Below, in pieces: positions 53,621 through 63,529 of a stretch of 64,000 bases of DNA (position 1 is the first letter of the stretch; each line of letters begins with the position of its first letter). This DNA is from an uncultured Candidatus Saccharibacteria bacterium. Lineage in GTDB: Bacteria; Patescibacteriota; Saccharimonadia; Saccharimonadales; Saccharimonadaceae. A program made the translations under genes and the position numbers. The stretch is taken from NCBI GenBank assembly GCA_945873065.1, contig CAMCBN010000005.1:1-64000 (forward strand), in the 5' to 3' direction. Under the pieces are notes generated by a model. It was given only the letters and a program-made list of their open reading frames with translations. It was not told the origin of the DNA and ran no database searches.

Positions 53621-54394
53621 TCAAAACCTCAATGACATACAAGTCAAACTGCCAGTTATCTTTTCAAATTCACTAGTATCAATGAGAATAACCTCATAAC
53701 CACAATCTCGGATCTTTTGTTCGATTTTTGGGTAGCCTTCTGGTACGATAACCTTGCCATTAACCCACAAACTATTCACAGCGTAATATTCATCATCATC
53801 GACCACTAGTTTATTAAAACTAGCAAAAGCTGGGTGATCCTCATAGGCTCGTGCGACAATTAGGTTATTATTATCTAGGTAAACAACATCATCTTTCAGA
53901 TGTAAAATACCTGTCACTGGTACAGTCTCAGCTGTCATACCATTACGTTCAAGAATAGCGGTAATTTGATCGGCTGCTGCCTGATTAGTACGATGACTCA
54001 AACCGATGTAATAATGATCACCTACCATCATAATGTCACCAGGGTCTGTTGTACCTGGCTCTACAATTTGTTCGATGTTATCGTAGTGCCTACTTAGGGC
54101 TTCGCGTAAATCCCGCAAACTAGCTTCGCCGCGACGGCTATCCGCCCCTGGACGTGCCAAAATCGCCACACCATGTGGTGTACATAGTGCATTATCCTCA
54201 ATAAATACACTATCTGGGTAATTTTCATTAGCCTCAAGTACTGTAACCTCTAGACCACATTCACGTAAAACCTCGACATAGCGTTCGTGTTGCTTGATAG
54301 CCAAGTCGTAATCTGGTTTACCCATCTCTGGTGTTTGGCTAATGCCATCAATCAGACTATGCGACGGGCGGCGAACAATCGCATATTTAAACAT
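53621..54394 (-). CDS. Dimethylarginine dimethylaminohydrolase-like amidinohydrolase
   Basis: 257 residues, pentein fold. PDSVFIEDNALC (substrate-binding Glu/Asp), GTTDPGDIMMVGDHYY, catalytic His in ILHLKDDVVYL and the nucleophile Cys252 in GSLTCMSLRF. It hydrolyses Nω-methylated arginines or a related guanidine to citrulline. Placed between arcD and arcC, it could feed citrulline from methylarginine into the same pathway. Arginine itself or another guanidine is also possible. Confidence 0.85.
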   Translation of the reverse strand: MFKYAIVRRPSHSLIDGISQTPEMGKPDYDLAIKQHERYVEVLRECGLEVTVLEANENYPDSVFIEDNALCTPHGVAILARPGADSRRGEASLRDLREALSRHYDNIEQIVEPGTTDPGDIMMVGDHYYIGLSHRTNQAAADQITAILERNGMTAETVPVTGILHLKDDVVYLDNNNLIVARAYEDHPAFASFNKLVVDDDEYYAVNSLWVNGKVIVPEGYPKIEQKIRDCGYEVILIDTSEFEKITGSLTCMSLRF

Positions 54395-54481
54395 ACTTTA
54401 CCTTTCTTTATTATCTGCGCTGATGAGCGGAGAAGCAATTTCTCGACCTCCCCGCCATCATTCATCGCCATTTCACTGTTT

Positions 54482-55942
54482 TTAATTAATACCCAAGGTC
54501 TCATTCAAAGCACCAACTAGCAGCTGCTGTGATGCGAATATCAGCAAAATCAAGAGAATCACTACCAGCACCCACTCCAGTGGGGTAAAGATCTTTTTAC
54601 TCTGCTGTTTGCGCATCCAGCCATAAACTATTACGCCAGGTGCATACAAAAACACTGTCACAAGCAGGTTATTTAGACCAGCAGCGTACACCAACCACAC
54701 GCTATACACACTAGCCATCACTCCAACGAAGACGTTTAACGCACGGTGTTTTGTATCTGGGTCTTCTTGCAAAGAGAATTTCAACTGATAAAATGCTGTC
54801 AATGCATATGGTATTAATATGGCTGATGTCGCTATAGCAATACCAATATTATAAACCGAACCGTGAGTTAGTGGTACTGTCAATATAAATATTTGCACCA
54901 ATAGGTTTGTCACCAGCAGCGAATTTTTTGGTACATGAGCTTTGTTTTCTTTGGCAAAAAACTTCGGGAAAGATCCTGTCTTGGCTGCCTGGTATGGTAA
55001 TTCAGCAGCAAACATAGTCCAGGCCAACCAGCCTCCCAACACGGCAATAATTAAACCAACATTAACCAACCAAGCGCCCCACGGCCCAACAACCCGCTCT
55101 AGCAAATTCGCCATCGCCGGGTCCTTTAGTCCAGCCAATTCTGGTTGTGTCGCCACACCGAAAGACAAGACAGTCATCAATACATAAATCGCCAGAACCG
55201 CACCAAGACCAACAAATGTAGCTTTTATGACATCACTTTGTTTTTTGGCACGCCCCGAAAAGACGACCGCTCCTTCAATGCCGATGAACACCCACACTGT
55301 CACTAGCATCATATCTTTAACCTGATTGACAACCGATTGTAAGGTAAGATTTTCGCCTGCGACACCCCATAAATCTTGTGAGAATATATTAAACTTAAAC
55401 GCCAAAACAACCACTATCAAGAAAACTATCAGTGGTACGATCTTGGCAATAGTGATCATTAAATTCACTACGCTAGCCGTTCGCACGCCTTTAAGTATCA
55501 GCCAGTGCACTCCCCATAGTAGAATAGTCATGCCAACAGCCGATATCCAGTTTTGGCCATCTTCGAAAACATGCGGGAAAAAATATCCCAGCGCCGCAAA
55601 GGCGGTCACAGCATATGCTATATTACCGATCCAGGCAGATATCCAATACCCCCAAGCTGAATTAAAACCGACATATTTGCCAAATCCAGCTTCAGCATAA
55701 CTATAAATACCCGCATCGAGATCTGGACGTTTAGCAGCCAGATTGCGGAAGCTCAGCACCAGGAATGCCATTCCTACACCGGTGACCAACCAGGCTATCA
55801 GTGTCGCTAAAGGCCCAGCCGATTCAGCAGTATTACGCACCAAATTGAATATACCAGCACCGATCATGCTGCCTATGACAAGCCCGCTTAGCGAGCGCCA
55901 GCCAAGCTTGCCAGCTTGTTGTGTTTGTTGTATTTCAGACAT
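54482..55942 (-). CDS. arcD: Arginine/ornithine antiporter (APC family)
   Basis: 486 residues and about 12-13 membrane segments. The APC start SLSGLVIGSMIGAGIFNLVRN is followed by VWVFIGIEGAVVFSGRAKKQ, as in ArcD/YdgI-type antiporters. It swaps external arginine for internal ornithine without spending energy. Its position between arcB and the DDAH-like gene supports this assignment. Confidence 0.92.
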   Translation of the reverse strand: MSEIQQTQQAGKLGWRSLSGLVIGSMIGAGIFNLVRNTAESAGPLATLIAWLVTGVGMAFLVLSFRNLAAKRPDLDAGIYSYAEAGFGKYVGFNSAWGYWISAWIGNIAYAVTAFAALGYFFPHVFEDGQNWISAVGMTILLWGVHWLILKGVRTASVVNLMITIAKIVPLIVFLIVVVLAFKFNIFSQDLWGVAGENLTLQSVVNQVKDMMLVTVWVFIGIEGAVVFSGRAKKQSDVIKATFVGLGAVLAIYVLMTVLSFGVATQPELAGLKDPAMANLLERVVGPWGAWLVNVGLIIAVLGGWLAWTMFAAELPYQAAKTGSFPKFFAKENKAHVPKNSLLVTNLLVQIFILTVPLTHGSVYNIGIAIATSAILIPYALTAFYQLKFSLQEDPDTKHRALNVFVGVMASVYSVWLVYAAGLNNLLVTVFLYAPGVIVYGWMRKQQSKKIFTPLEWVLVVILLILLIFASQQLLVGALNETLGIN

Positions 55943-55971
55943 AAAAGGTGACTCCTACACCTCTATTTAAA

Positions 55972-56967
55972 TTATAATGTTAATGCCATTACCGCTTTGA
56001 TACTGTGCATCCGATTTTCCGCCTCATCAAAGACTACGCTATGTTCACTACGGAAAACTTCGTCGGTAACCTCCATACAGTCAAGGCCGTATTCTTCGTA
56101 AATCTTCTTGCCAGTAACTGTATTAAGATCATGAAACGATGGTAGACAGTGCAAAAATTTGACATTTGGATTGTTTGTCTCGGCTAGCATCTGGCTATTT
56201 ACCTGATAGGGTCGAAGTAGAGCGATACGCTCAGCAAATTTGTCCTCTTCACCCATCGACACCCAGACATCAGTATAAATCGCATCTGCATTCATCAAAG
56301 CCGTGGTCCGATCATCTGTAACCGTAATACGAGCATCAGTTTCAGAGGCAGTCGCTCGTGCTAAATCTACTAGCGCAGCATCTGGATGTAGTTCTGATGG
56401 TGCTAAAATGCGGAAATCAACACCCATCTTGGCTGAGCCGATCATCAAACTATTAGCCATATTGTTGCGTCCATCACCGACAAAGACTAACTTCAAACCA
56501 TCTAGCGGCCCAACGTGTTCTTCTAGCGTCATGAAATCAGCCAAAATTTGCGTAGGATGGAATGAGTCTGTCAAGCCGTTCCACACTGGCACACCAGCAT
56601 ACTTAGCTAAATCCTCCACCGTTGAGTGCTTGAAGCCACGAAACTCAATGCCATCAAACATTCTCCCTAGCACCTTTGCTGTATCCTCTACTGACTCCTT
56701 TTTGCCTAATTGGATGTCACTAGCACCGAGAAACTCTGGTGCTACGCCTAAATCGTTAGCCGCTACAGTAAAAGCACAACGAGTGCGCGTTGACGTTTTT
56801 TCGAACAATAGCGCCACCTGCTTGCCTTCGTGTAAACGGTGCGGCTGGCCAGACTTTTTCTGACGCTTTAATTCGTGCGCCGTATCCAGCATCAGACGGA
56901 TATCTTCTGGTGAAAAATCCTTCAAAGTCAGGAACGACTGCCCTTTAAGGTTAGTGGCTAGTTGCAT
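55972..56967 (-). CDS. arcB: Catabolic ornithine carbamoyltransferase
   Basis: 331 residues. The carbamoyl-phosphate site is [15 protein letters not shown] (STRTR), then [23 protein letters not shown], and the ornithine/catalytic loop [10 protein letters not shown]. In an arc operon it runs citrulline phosphorolysis to ornithine and carbamoyl phosphate. It starts 1 nt after the arcA stop. Confidence 0.95.
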   Translation of the reverse strand: MQLATNLKGQSFLTLKDFSPEDIRLMLDTAHELKRQKKSGQPHRLHEGKQVALLFEKTSTRTRCAFTVAANDLGVAPEFLGASDIQLGKKESVEDTAKVLGRMFDGIEFRGFKHSTVEDLAKYAGVPVWNGLTDSFHPTQILADFMTLEEHVGPLDGLKLVFVGDGRNNMANSLMIGSAKMGVDFRILAPSELHPDAALVDLARATASETDARITVTDDRTTALMNADAIYTDVWVSMGEEDKFAERIALLRPYQVNSQMLAETNNPNVKFLHCLPSFHDLNTVTGKKIYEEYGLDCMEVTDEVFRSEHSVVFDEAENRMHSIKAVMALTL

Positions 56968-56968
56968 T

Positions 56969-58207
56969 TTAGATATCCTCCCGCACTAGCGGCATACTCA
57001 TACAGCGAGGTCCACCCCGGCCACGGCCAAGCTCTGAACCGTTTACCTCCAGCACTTCTACACCAGCTTCGCGCAACTTTTGATTAGTAACGTAATTCCT
57101 ATCATAAGTGACTACCACACCAGGTGCAATAGCGAGGGTATTGCTACCATCATTCCACTGCTCACGCGCTGCCGCGATCGGATCCCCACCACCACACTCT
57201 ATCAGTGTTATAGCTGGCTTGTGTAATGCATCCGCCAAAACTTTTTCTAGATCATGCTCGCGCCGAATCTGTGGGTATGGCTGCCCTTCAACCTTCTCGA
57301 GGATGAACAAATTAAGATGACCGGCGGCATCACGTATTTCTGGGTGAATTGTAAATTTATCATAATCAATCATCGTAAAGACCGTATCGAGATGCATAAA
57401 TGCATGACTCTTTGGTATCTCCAAGGCAATGACCTTTTTGAAATCAGAACCAGCAAATAAGTTCGTAGCCATTTTCTCAATCGCTTCGGGTGATGTGCGC
57501 TCGCTAATACCGATCGCCATAGTATCGTGACTCAATACTAACTCATCGCCACCCTCCATTGAGAACTTTTCGGTACGATTATACCAAACCGGTACGTTTT
57601 TACCCGCGAACCGAGGATGATGATCAATAATGTAACGCATAAACAACGACTCACGCCGACGAGCTGGCCAATGCATTTTATTAACAGTCAAGCCATTACC
57701 AATTGCCGCAGCTGGGTCGCGTGTAAAGTACAAATTTGGCATCGGATCAAGATAAAATGGATAGTAATTCTTCTCGACCATGTCGTGTAGCTGCTGCTGA
57801 TGCTCTGGCGGTAACTGCACCTCGTCTTTGCGTATACCAGCCATGATTTTTCGCACCATCTGGTGTGGATCCATAGCTAATAAATAGTGAGCCAAGGCGT
57901 GAGCAGTACGTTGGTTGTCTTGCTTGCTAGCAGTAATTATCTCAACAATAAACTGCCGACGCACAGCTTCATCGGCTAGTGCTTCTGCCGCTAGTTGGTC
58001 CAAGTAGAGGACTTCAACCCCTCGGCTACGCAACAAATCAGCGAAGGCATCGTGCTCTGCCTGTGCGACCTTTAGGTATGGTATGTCATCAAAGAGTAAG
58101 TCCTGCAAATACTCAGGGGTGAGGCTTTCTAGCTCCTCCCCTGGCCTATGCAGCAATACTGTCTTTAATCGACCGATTTCTGATGTGATATGAATTGGGC
58201 TGTCCAC
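56969..58207 (-). CDS. arcA: Arginine deiminase
   Basis: 412 residues. [13 protein letters not shown] start, the substrate site [25 protein letters not shown], catalytic His in [11 protein letters not shown] and the nucleophile Cys402 in [17 protein letters not shown]. It converts arginine to citrulline and ammonia, and heads the operon. The start is GTG with GGGGGAAATAGG before it. A TATAAT lies about 35 nt upstream with a small palindrome between. Confidence 0.97.
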   Translation of the reverse strand: MDSPIHITSEIGRLKTVLLHRPGEELESLTPEYLQDLLFDDIPYLKVAQAEHDAFADLLRSRGVEVLYLDQLAAEALADEAVRRQFIVEIITASKQDNQRTAHALAHYLLAMDPHQMVRKIMAGIRKDEVQLPPEHQQQLHDMVEKNYYPFYLDPMPNLYFTRDPAAAIGNGLTVNKMHWPARRRESLFMRYIIDHHPRFAGKNVPVWYNRTEKFSMEGGDELVLSHDTMAIGISERTSPEAIEKMATNLFAGSDFKKVIALEIPKSHAFMHLDTVFTMIDYDKFTIHPEIRDAAGHLNLFILEKVEGQPYPQIRREHDLEKVLADALHKPAITLIECGGGDPIAAAREQWNDGSNTLAIAPGVVVTYDRNYVTNQKLREAGVEVLEVNGSELGRGRGGPRCMSMPLVREDI

Positions 58208-58225
58208 CTATTTCCCCCATTGTAT

Positions 58226-58247
58226 TAACGTTAGCGTTTTTATTATA
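58226..58247 (-). promoter_or_regulatory. arc operon -10 box with candidate operator
   Basis: TATAAT on the minus strand at 58242-58247, followed by the palindrome TAACGTTA at 58226-58233, overlapping AACG-CTAA-CGTT. Position just downstream of the -10 box suits a repressor. No ArgR-like gene is in the window. Confidence 0.4.
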
Positions 58248-58325
58248 GCATGCTATGTACTATTACTACAACGATCTTGTACATCTCGGCAAATTCTGAG
58301 CCAATACATCAGCTATCCGAGCTGA

Positions 58326-58952
58326 TTACACCAAGTGCAAAATCGCCAGTGATTTTTCGACACGAAAGTTAGCGACTACATCACGATTTGTCTGTAACCA
58401 TTCATCGACTGCCTTGGCTACTCCAGGTAAGGCCTCATTAGCATAATCATCGACTATAATCGTAGCTTTTCCTTGAAATCTGCCACTACACACTCGGAAT
58501 GAGTCACGAATCGATTCGTAAAAATCACCATCAAAAAAGGCAAAACAAATGTTTTCTGGAGAACTGCTAGTCATAAAATCAGCAAACCAGCCCTTATGAA
58601 TTACCGGCGGCTTCAAACTAGCCTTCTTGAAATTTTGCATAAGTATCTTGCGTGACGCATTCAACTCACCAGCCTTGAATTGAGTGCCAACCGCGCCGAT
58701 GTCGGGGTCGGTCTTTTCTGGCAATCCCGTGAATGAATCATAAACGTGAAACTCTCCGATAAAGTTGTATATATCAAGCAATCTACGGATAAATAAACTC
58801 GTAGTGCCGACATAACAACCAAATTCAACTACATTACCACTCGCGCCGACGCGTAAAATATTTTCTAATTCTAGTAGCAAAACTCGCAGTTCGCCAGCGC
58901 TAACTTGATCAGAAATAATCGGGTGTTTATCAAGAAGTCTGTCAACGCTCAT
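58326..58952 (-). CDS. TylF/MycF-like O-methyltransferase family protein
   Basis: 208 residues, class I SAM methyltransferase. NVVEFGCYVGTTSLFIRRLL, FHVYDSFTGLPEK and the metal/catalytic block FFDGDFYESIRDSF with IIVDDYANEALPG are TylF features. The family methylates sugars in macrolide or surface glycan pathways. The substrate here is unknown. TAAAAT-N7-ATG selects 58952 instead of 58979. Confidence 0.82.
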   Translation of the reverse strand: MSVDRLLDKHPIISDQVSAGELRVLLLELENILRVGASGNVVEFGCYVGTTSLFIRRLLDIYNFIGEFHVYDSFTGLPEKTDPDIGAVGTQFKAGELNASRKILMQNFKKASLKPPVIHKGWFADFMTSSSPENICFAFFDGDFYESIRDSFRVCSGRFQGKATIIVDDYANEALPGVAKAVDEWLQTNRDVVANFRVEKSLAILHLV

Positions 58953-59095
58953 TAGTGTCATTTTACACCAAATGATCAATTTATTGATACTCTTCCTACA
59001 TGCTACAACATCTCTGACGAAACTTGGCTTAATTTATATTATTGTTCTCACATAAAATCATCACCCTGGCTATCTTATAGGCGTATAATAAAAGC

Positions 59096-59557
59096 ATGAA
59101 AGTCTCCAGCCCTGCATTCAACGATAATAGCAAAATGCCGAAGATTTATTCACGCTTCGGCGGTAACCAGCGCCCACCACTAATCATTAGCGACGTGCCA
59201 GACGAAGCCCAAAGTTTGGCTATCATTTGCTTTGATCCAGACGCACCATTTGGCGATGGGTTTTATCACTGGGTTGTATGGGACATACCACCAGACACGA
59301 CAGAGGTCACCAACGGCTACCTACCCGAAGATGCCACTGAAGGCATCACTAGCTGGGGCTCACTTGGTTACGGCGGGCCACAGCCACCATTCGGCACGCA
59401 TCGCTACCAATTCACTGTCTACGCACTAGACACCACACTAGGATTACACCCCAAAACAAAACCCAAAAAGGTATATCAAGCCATCACTCCGCATATTATC
59501 GACAAAGCTACTTTGACTGGTAAATTTGGAGCTCTAGATATTTTTGACATGAGATAG
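59096..59557 (+). CDS. YbhB/YbcL-type PEBP (Raf kinase inhibitor-like) protein
   Basis: 153 residues. SRFGGNQRPPLIISDVPDEAQSLAIICFDPDAPFG and FYHWVVWDIPPDTTEV hold the PEBP ligand-site motifs DPDAP and HWVVWDIP, and GPQPPFGTHRYQFTVYALD the C-terminal one. The phosphatidylethanolamine-binding-protein fold is clear, but the bacterial function is unknown. TATAAT lies 6 nt before the ATG. Confidence 0.92.
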   Translation: MKVSSPAFNDNSKMPKIYSRFGGNQRPPLIISDVPDEAQSLAIICFDPDAPFGDGFYHWVVWDIPPDTTEVTNGYLPEDATEGITSWGSLGYGGPQPPFGTHRYQFTVYALDTTLGLHPKTKPKKVYQAITPHIIDKATLTGKFGALDIFDMR

Positions 59558-59627
59558 ACTAGAACCTAGCAAGCAATCACCGTATATTATATCAATCACC
59601 ATAAAACCGATGTTATATCTTGCTCAG

Positions 59628-61643
59628 CTACTCAGCAAACTGACTGTTGTAGAGTTCCGCGTAAAAACCGCCCTGCTCTAGCAGTTCACTGTGTTTCCCC
59701 TGCTCAACAATGTTGCCATCGCGTACTACCAAAATCAAATCAGCGTCGCGGATGGTACTGAGACGATGAGCAATGACGAAACTAGTTTTACCTTGCATCA
59801 ACTTATCCATAGCTTTTTGAATAAGTACCTCCGTGCGCGTATCCACAGAGCTAGTCGCCTCGTCGAGAATCAATACTGGCGTTTTAGCTAACATCGCCCG
59901 CGCTATCGTTAACAGCTGCTTTTCACCCTGTGAGATATTCGCTGCTTCTTCACCCAAAACCATATCGTAACCACCAGGTAGTGAGCGAACGAAATGGTCG
60001 ACGTGCGCCTCTTTGGCGGTTTTTATCATTTCTTCTTCGCTAGCGCTTGGGTTGCCATATAGCAAATTTTCGCGAATCGTACCATTAAACAACCACGTAT
60101 CTTGCAGCACCATGCCAAACATCTGCCGCACATCGCTTCGTTTCATTCGACTAATATCTACGCCGTCGATTTTGATCGTACCACTGTTGATCTCGTAGAA
60201 TCTCATCAATAAATTGACAAGTGTAGTTTTGCCAGCTCCCGTTGGACCAACGATTGCTACTCGTTGTCCAGGTTTGACATGAACAGACAATCCTTTTATA
60301 ATCATCTTATCTGGCTTATAGCCGAAAACAACATTGTCCAACTCAACTTCACCTCGCACTGGTCGAGTAACTGTCGTAAGTTTCGCCTCGTCCTCCTCAG
60401 CCTCTTCGATCTCATCCAAAAAAGCAAATACTCGTTCAGATGCTGCTGCCGTAGACTGCAATACATTCGCGATGTTAGCCGTCTGAGCAATTGGTTGATT
60501 GAACTGCTGCATATATTGTATAAAAGCTTGGATATCACCAATTTTTACCCGCCCATTGATAGCTAGCCACCCACCCACCACTGCTACGGCGACATAGCCA
60601 AGGTTACCAATGAGTGTCATAACTGGATACATCAAACCAGAAAAGAATTGTGATTTCCAGGCACTATCGTACAATCGTCCGTTGATCTGACGAAAAGTAT
60701 CTACCGACCTTTCCATGCCATTGAACACTCTCATCACTTGGTGGCCAGCGTACATCTCTTCGATGTGACCATTTAGCTCGCCCAATTCAACTTGTTGGCG
60801 AATAAACTGTTTTTGCGACCTTTTGGTGATAGCAACTATCAGCCCAGCCGACATAGGCAACACTAGTAGTGCTACTAGCGTCATCTGCCAACTAATCGAT
60901 AGCATCATCACCGAGATACCAATAATCATGACTACTGCGCTGACCATTTGCGATAAACTCTGATTAAGCGACTGACTGATCGTGTCGACATCATTCGTCA
61001 CTCGACTAAGAACTTCCCCGTAGGTTTGTTTATCAAAATAACTCAGCGGCAAACGATTAATCTTGTGAGAGATATCCCGCCGCAATCGATACGTAATTCG
61101 CTGCGTAACATTAGTCATTACCCAAGCTTGGATATAGCGCAATATAGCACTCAGCACATAAAATCCCACCAACAACAGAACTATCCGTCCGATGATATCG
61201 TAACGAAAACCAGGTTTCCGTGTTAAATCCATAGCCTTGAATTTTGCTAGCGTATCACTATCCATAGAATCAGTGATCTTGCTGATATTTGGTGTCATCT
61301 GTAATAGCTTTTGGCCAGTAGTGCCAGTAGGTAAATGAATATTTTGTGGCAATGTGCTATGTACAGCCTCGTATATTTTAACGCTCGTGTAATCATCGAC
61401 AATTTGATTGGTCGCATCGCCTAGTATCCGCGGGCTAATGATCGCGAATATTGTACTACCAATGGTAAAAACCATAACTGCCAACAACTGCCACCGAAAC
61501 CCTAATAGATACAATACGAATTTACGCATAGTACCTTTAAAATCTTTAGCTTTTTCGCCAGTGCCTATACCATTACCTATTCGGCTACCATGCTGGCTAG
61601 TAGGGCGTTTTTTCATCGAAGAATCATTGTTTTGTTGACTCAT
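59628..61643 (-). CDS. Heterodimeric ABC exporter, subunit B
   Basis: 671 residues. Six membrane helices, with an unusually long extracytoplasmic loop of about 60 residues between the first two, precede an ATPase with Walker A GPTGAGKTT, signature NISQGEKQLL, Walker B VLILDEATSSVD and the H-loop AHRLS. The signature Glu/Asp after Walker B is present, so this is the catalytically competent partner. It starts 1 nt inside the stop of its frameshifted partner (TGATG). A multidrug, lipid or peptide exporter is likely. Confidence 0.9.
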   Translation of the reverse strand: MSQQNNDSSMKKRPTSQHGSRIGNGIGTGEKAKDFKGTMRKFVLYLLGFRWQLLAVMVFTIGSTIFAIISPRILGDATNQIVDDYTSVKIYEAVHSTLPQNIHLPTGTTGQKLLQMTPNISKITDSMDSDTLAKFKAMDLTRKPGFRYDIIGRIVLLLVGFYVLSAILRYIQAWVMTNVTQRITYRLRRDISHKINRLPLSYFDKQTYGEVLSRVTNDVDTISQSLNQSLSQMVSAVVMIIGISVMMLSISWQMTLVALLVLPMSAGLIVAITKRSQKQFIRQQVELGELNGHIEEMYAGHQVMRVFNGMERSVDTFRQINGRLYDSAWKSQFFSGLMYPVMTLIGNLGYVAVAVVGGWLAINGRVKIGDIQAFIQYMQQFNQPIAQTANIANVLQSTAAASERVFAFLDEIEEAEEDEAKLTTVTRPVRGEVELDNVVFGYKPDKMIIKGLSVHVKPGQRVAIVGPTGAGKTTLVNLLMRFYEINSGTIKIDGVDISRMKRSDVRQMFGMVLQDTWLFNGTIRENLLYGNPSASEEEMIKTAKEAHVDHFVRSLPGGYDMVLGEEAANISQGEKQLLTIARAMLAKTPVLILDEATSSVDTRTEVLIQKAMDKLMQGKTSFVIAHRLSTIRDADLILVVRDGNIVEQGKHSELLEQGGFYAELYNSQFAE

Positions 61644-63453
61644 CAGACTAAGACTCCTTTCTGTTTGGTAGTAGGCATCTTATCGCGGTGAGGTTCTTTC
61701 GTGTCAATCAAACCACTCGCCGCCGCGGCTATCTCTTTGTCACTAAGTTGCGAGGCAGCGATCTCACGATAAATTTTACAGCTATTCAACAACTCTGCAT
61801 GTTTGCCCTGGCCGACTACCTCGCCCTCATCGAGCACAATAATCTTATCAGCATCAGCGATAGTACTGATGCGCTGACCGACTATCAGCACAGTTTTCCC
61901 TTTTGTCTCATCGCGCAATCGCTTGCGCAATTGAGCGTCTGTCTTAAAATCAAGCGCTGAAAATGAATCATCAAAAATATACACATTTGGCTGTACAGCC
62001 AAAGCACGCGCTATCGATAAGCGCTGCCGCTGCCCGCCAGACACATTACTGCCACCCTGGGCTACAGCACTGTCCAATCCATCGTCTAGTTTAGCGATAA
62101 ACTCACTCGCCTGTGCTACTTTAATAACGCGCTGAATAGTCTCATCACTAGCCCGAGCATTACCATAAGTAACATTACTCCTGATATTACCACTAAACAA
62201 TACACCTTTTTGTGGCACATAGCCTATCTGGCTATATAAGTCTCGCAGCTTCAGATCACGGATATCCACACCATCAAGCAAAATCTGCCCTGCTGACACA
62301 TCATAAAAACGCGGAATGAGATTAATCAACGTAGACTTACCGCTACCCGTGCTGCCGATAAATGCTGTCGTCTGACCAGGCTCTGCTGTAAAACTTACAC
62401 CGCTCAACACCGGAAGGTCTGCGTCTGGATAGGTGAAAGTTACATTTTTAAATTCTATCCTACCCGTGCCCCCTTCGGCCAATTGCTTAGGCTTGGTAGG
62501 GTCAACTATAGATGGGTCGGTATCGAGTATCTCGCTCACTCGCCTAACAGATACAGCAGCACGTGGCGCCATAATGAATACCATTGAGATCATCAAAAAT
62601 GACATAATAACCTGCAGCGCATATTGCAGAAAGGCCAACATATTGCCTATGGCCAAGCCATCGCCATCAATCGCCAGCGCACCAAACCATACCACAGCAA
62701 TACTGGCGAAGTTCATGACCAACATCATCACTGGATCTAAAACCATCATCAAACGATTTACTACCAGATTTAGCTTCGTCAAGTCTTGATTAACCGATTC
62801 AAATTTATCCTCTTCAATCTTTTCATTATGAAAGGCTCGGACTACCCGCAAACCGGTCAAGTTTTCACGCGTTACGAGGTTTAGTTTATCGACTACGGTT
62901 TGTAATTTTTTAAAACGTGGAATCGCTACAATAAACAATATAGCGATAATTGCTAACAATACGCCAACTGCTAACGCAATAATCAGCTCAAGCTTGGTGC
63001 ACTTGCCAAAGCTTTTTGCAACCCACCAATCGCCATCAACGGCGCCATTAATGCTATACGCAGCAACATGATAGCTGTCATTTGTATCTGTTGGATGTCG
63101 TTAGTCGATCGGGTAATCAGAGATGCGGTCGAGAATTTGTTGAAATCAGCTAGCGCAAAACTCTCAATCCGCGCAAACACCTGATCTCGCAAACGTCGGC
63201 ACAGCTTTGTGGCTATCCGTGATGCCAAGAATACCGCTGCCACTACACATACACCACCAGCTGCAGTCACGGCTATCATCTGCCAACCGTTATGCCAAAT
63301 TTTATCCATATTTTGGCCAACGATACCTTCGTTAACAATATGCGCCATATAATCTGGCAGGCTAAGATTCGCCATAACAGAGCCATATGTTACTGCTAGC
63401 AAAATTAGTAGCTGCCACCAGTAGTGTTTCATTATTTCGAAAATATATTTCAC
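61643..63453 (-). pseudogene. Heterodimeric ABC exporter, subunit A, frameshifted
   Basis: The first frame (63453-62983) encodes the N-terminal membrane part (SLPDYMAHIVNEGIVGQ, SLITRSTNDIQQIQ), then runs into a stop after LQKALASAPSLS. The next frame continues from FGKCTKLELIIALAVG to the ATPase: Walker A GSTGSGKST, signature NVSGGQRQR, and Walker B YIFDDSFSALD. One extra A in the A5 run (63013-63017 on the plus strand, as T5) or a -1 slip there restores a 603-residue protein. Walker B is followed by Ser, so this half is the degenerate-site type as often seen in heterodimers. It may be a pseudogene, a slippage site or a sequencing error. Confidence 0.82.
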
Positions 63454-63529
63454 TTACTTTCCCTTCCGAATTTTCGCATTAAAGTCTAATACGTAAACTG
63501 CCCCTGCTCAACTATGGCTACGCCCGACC

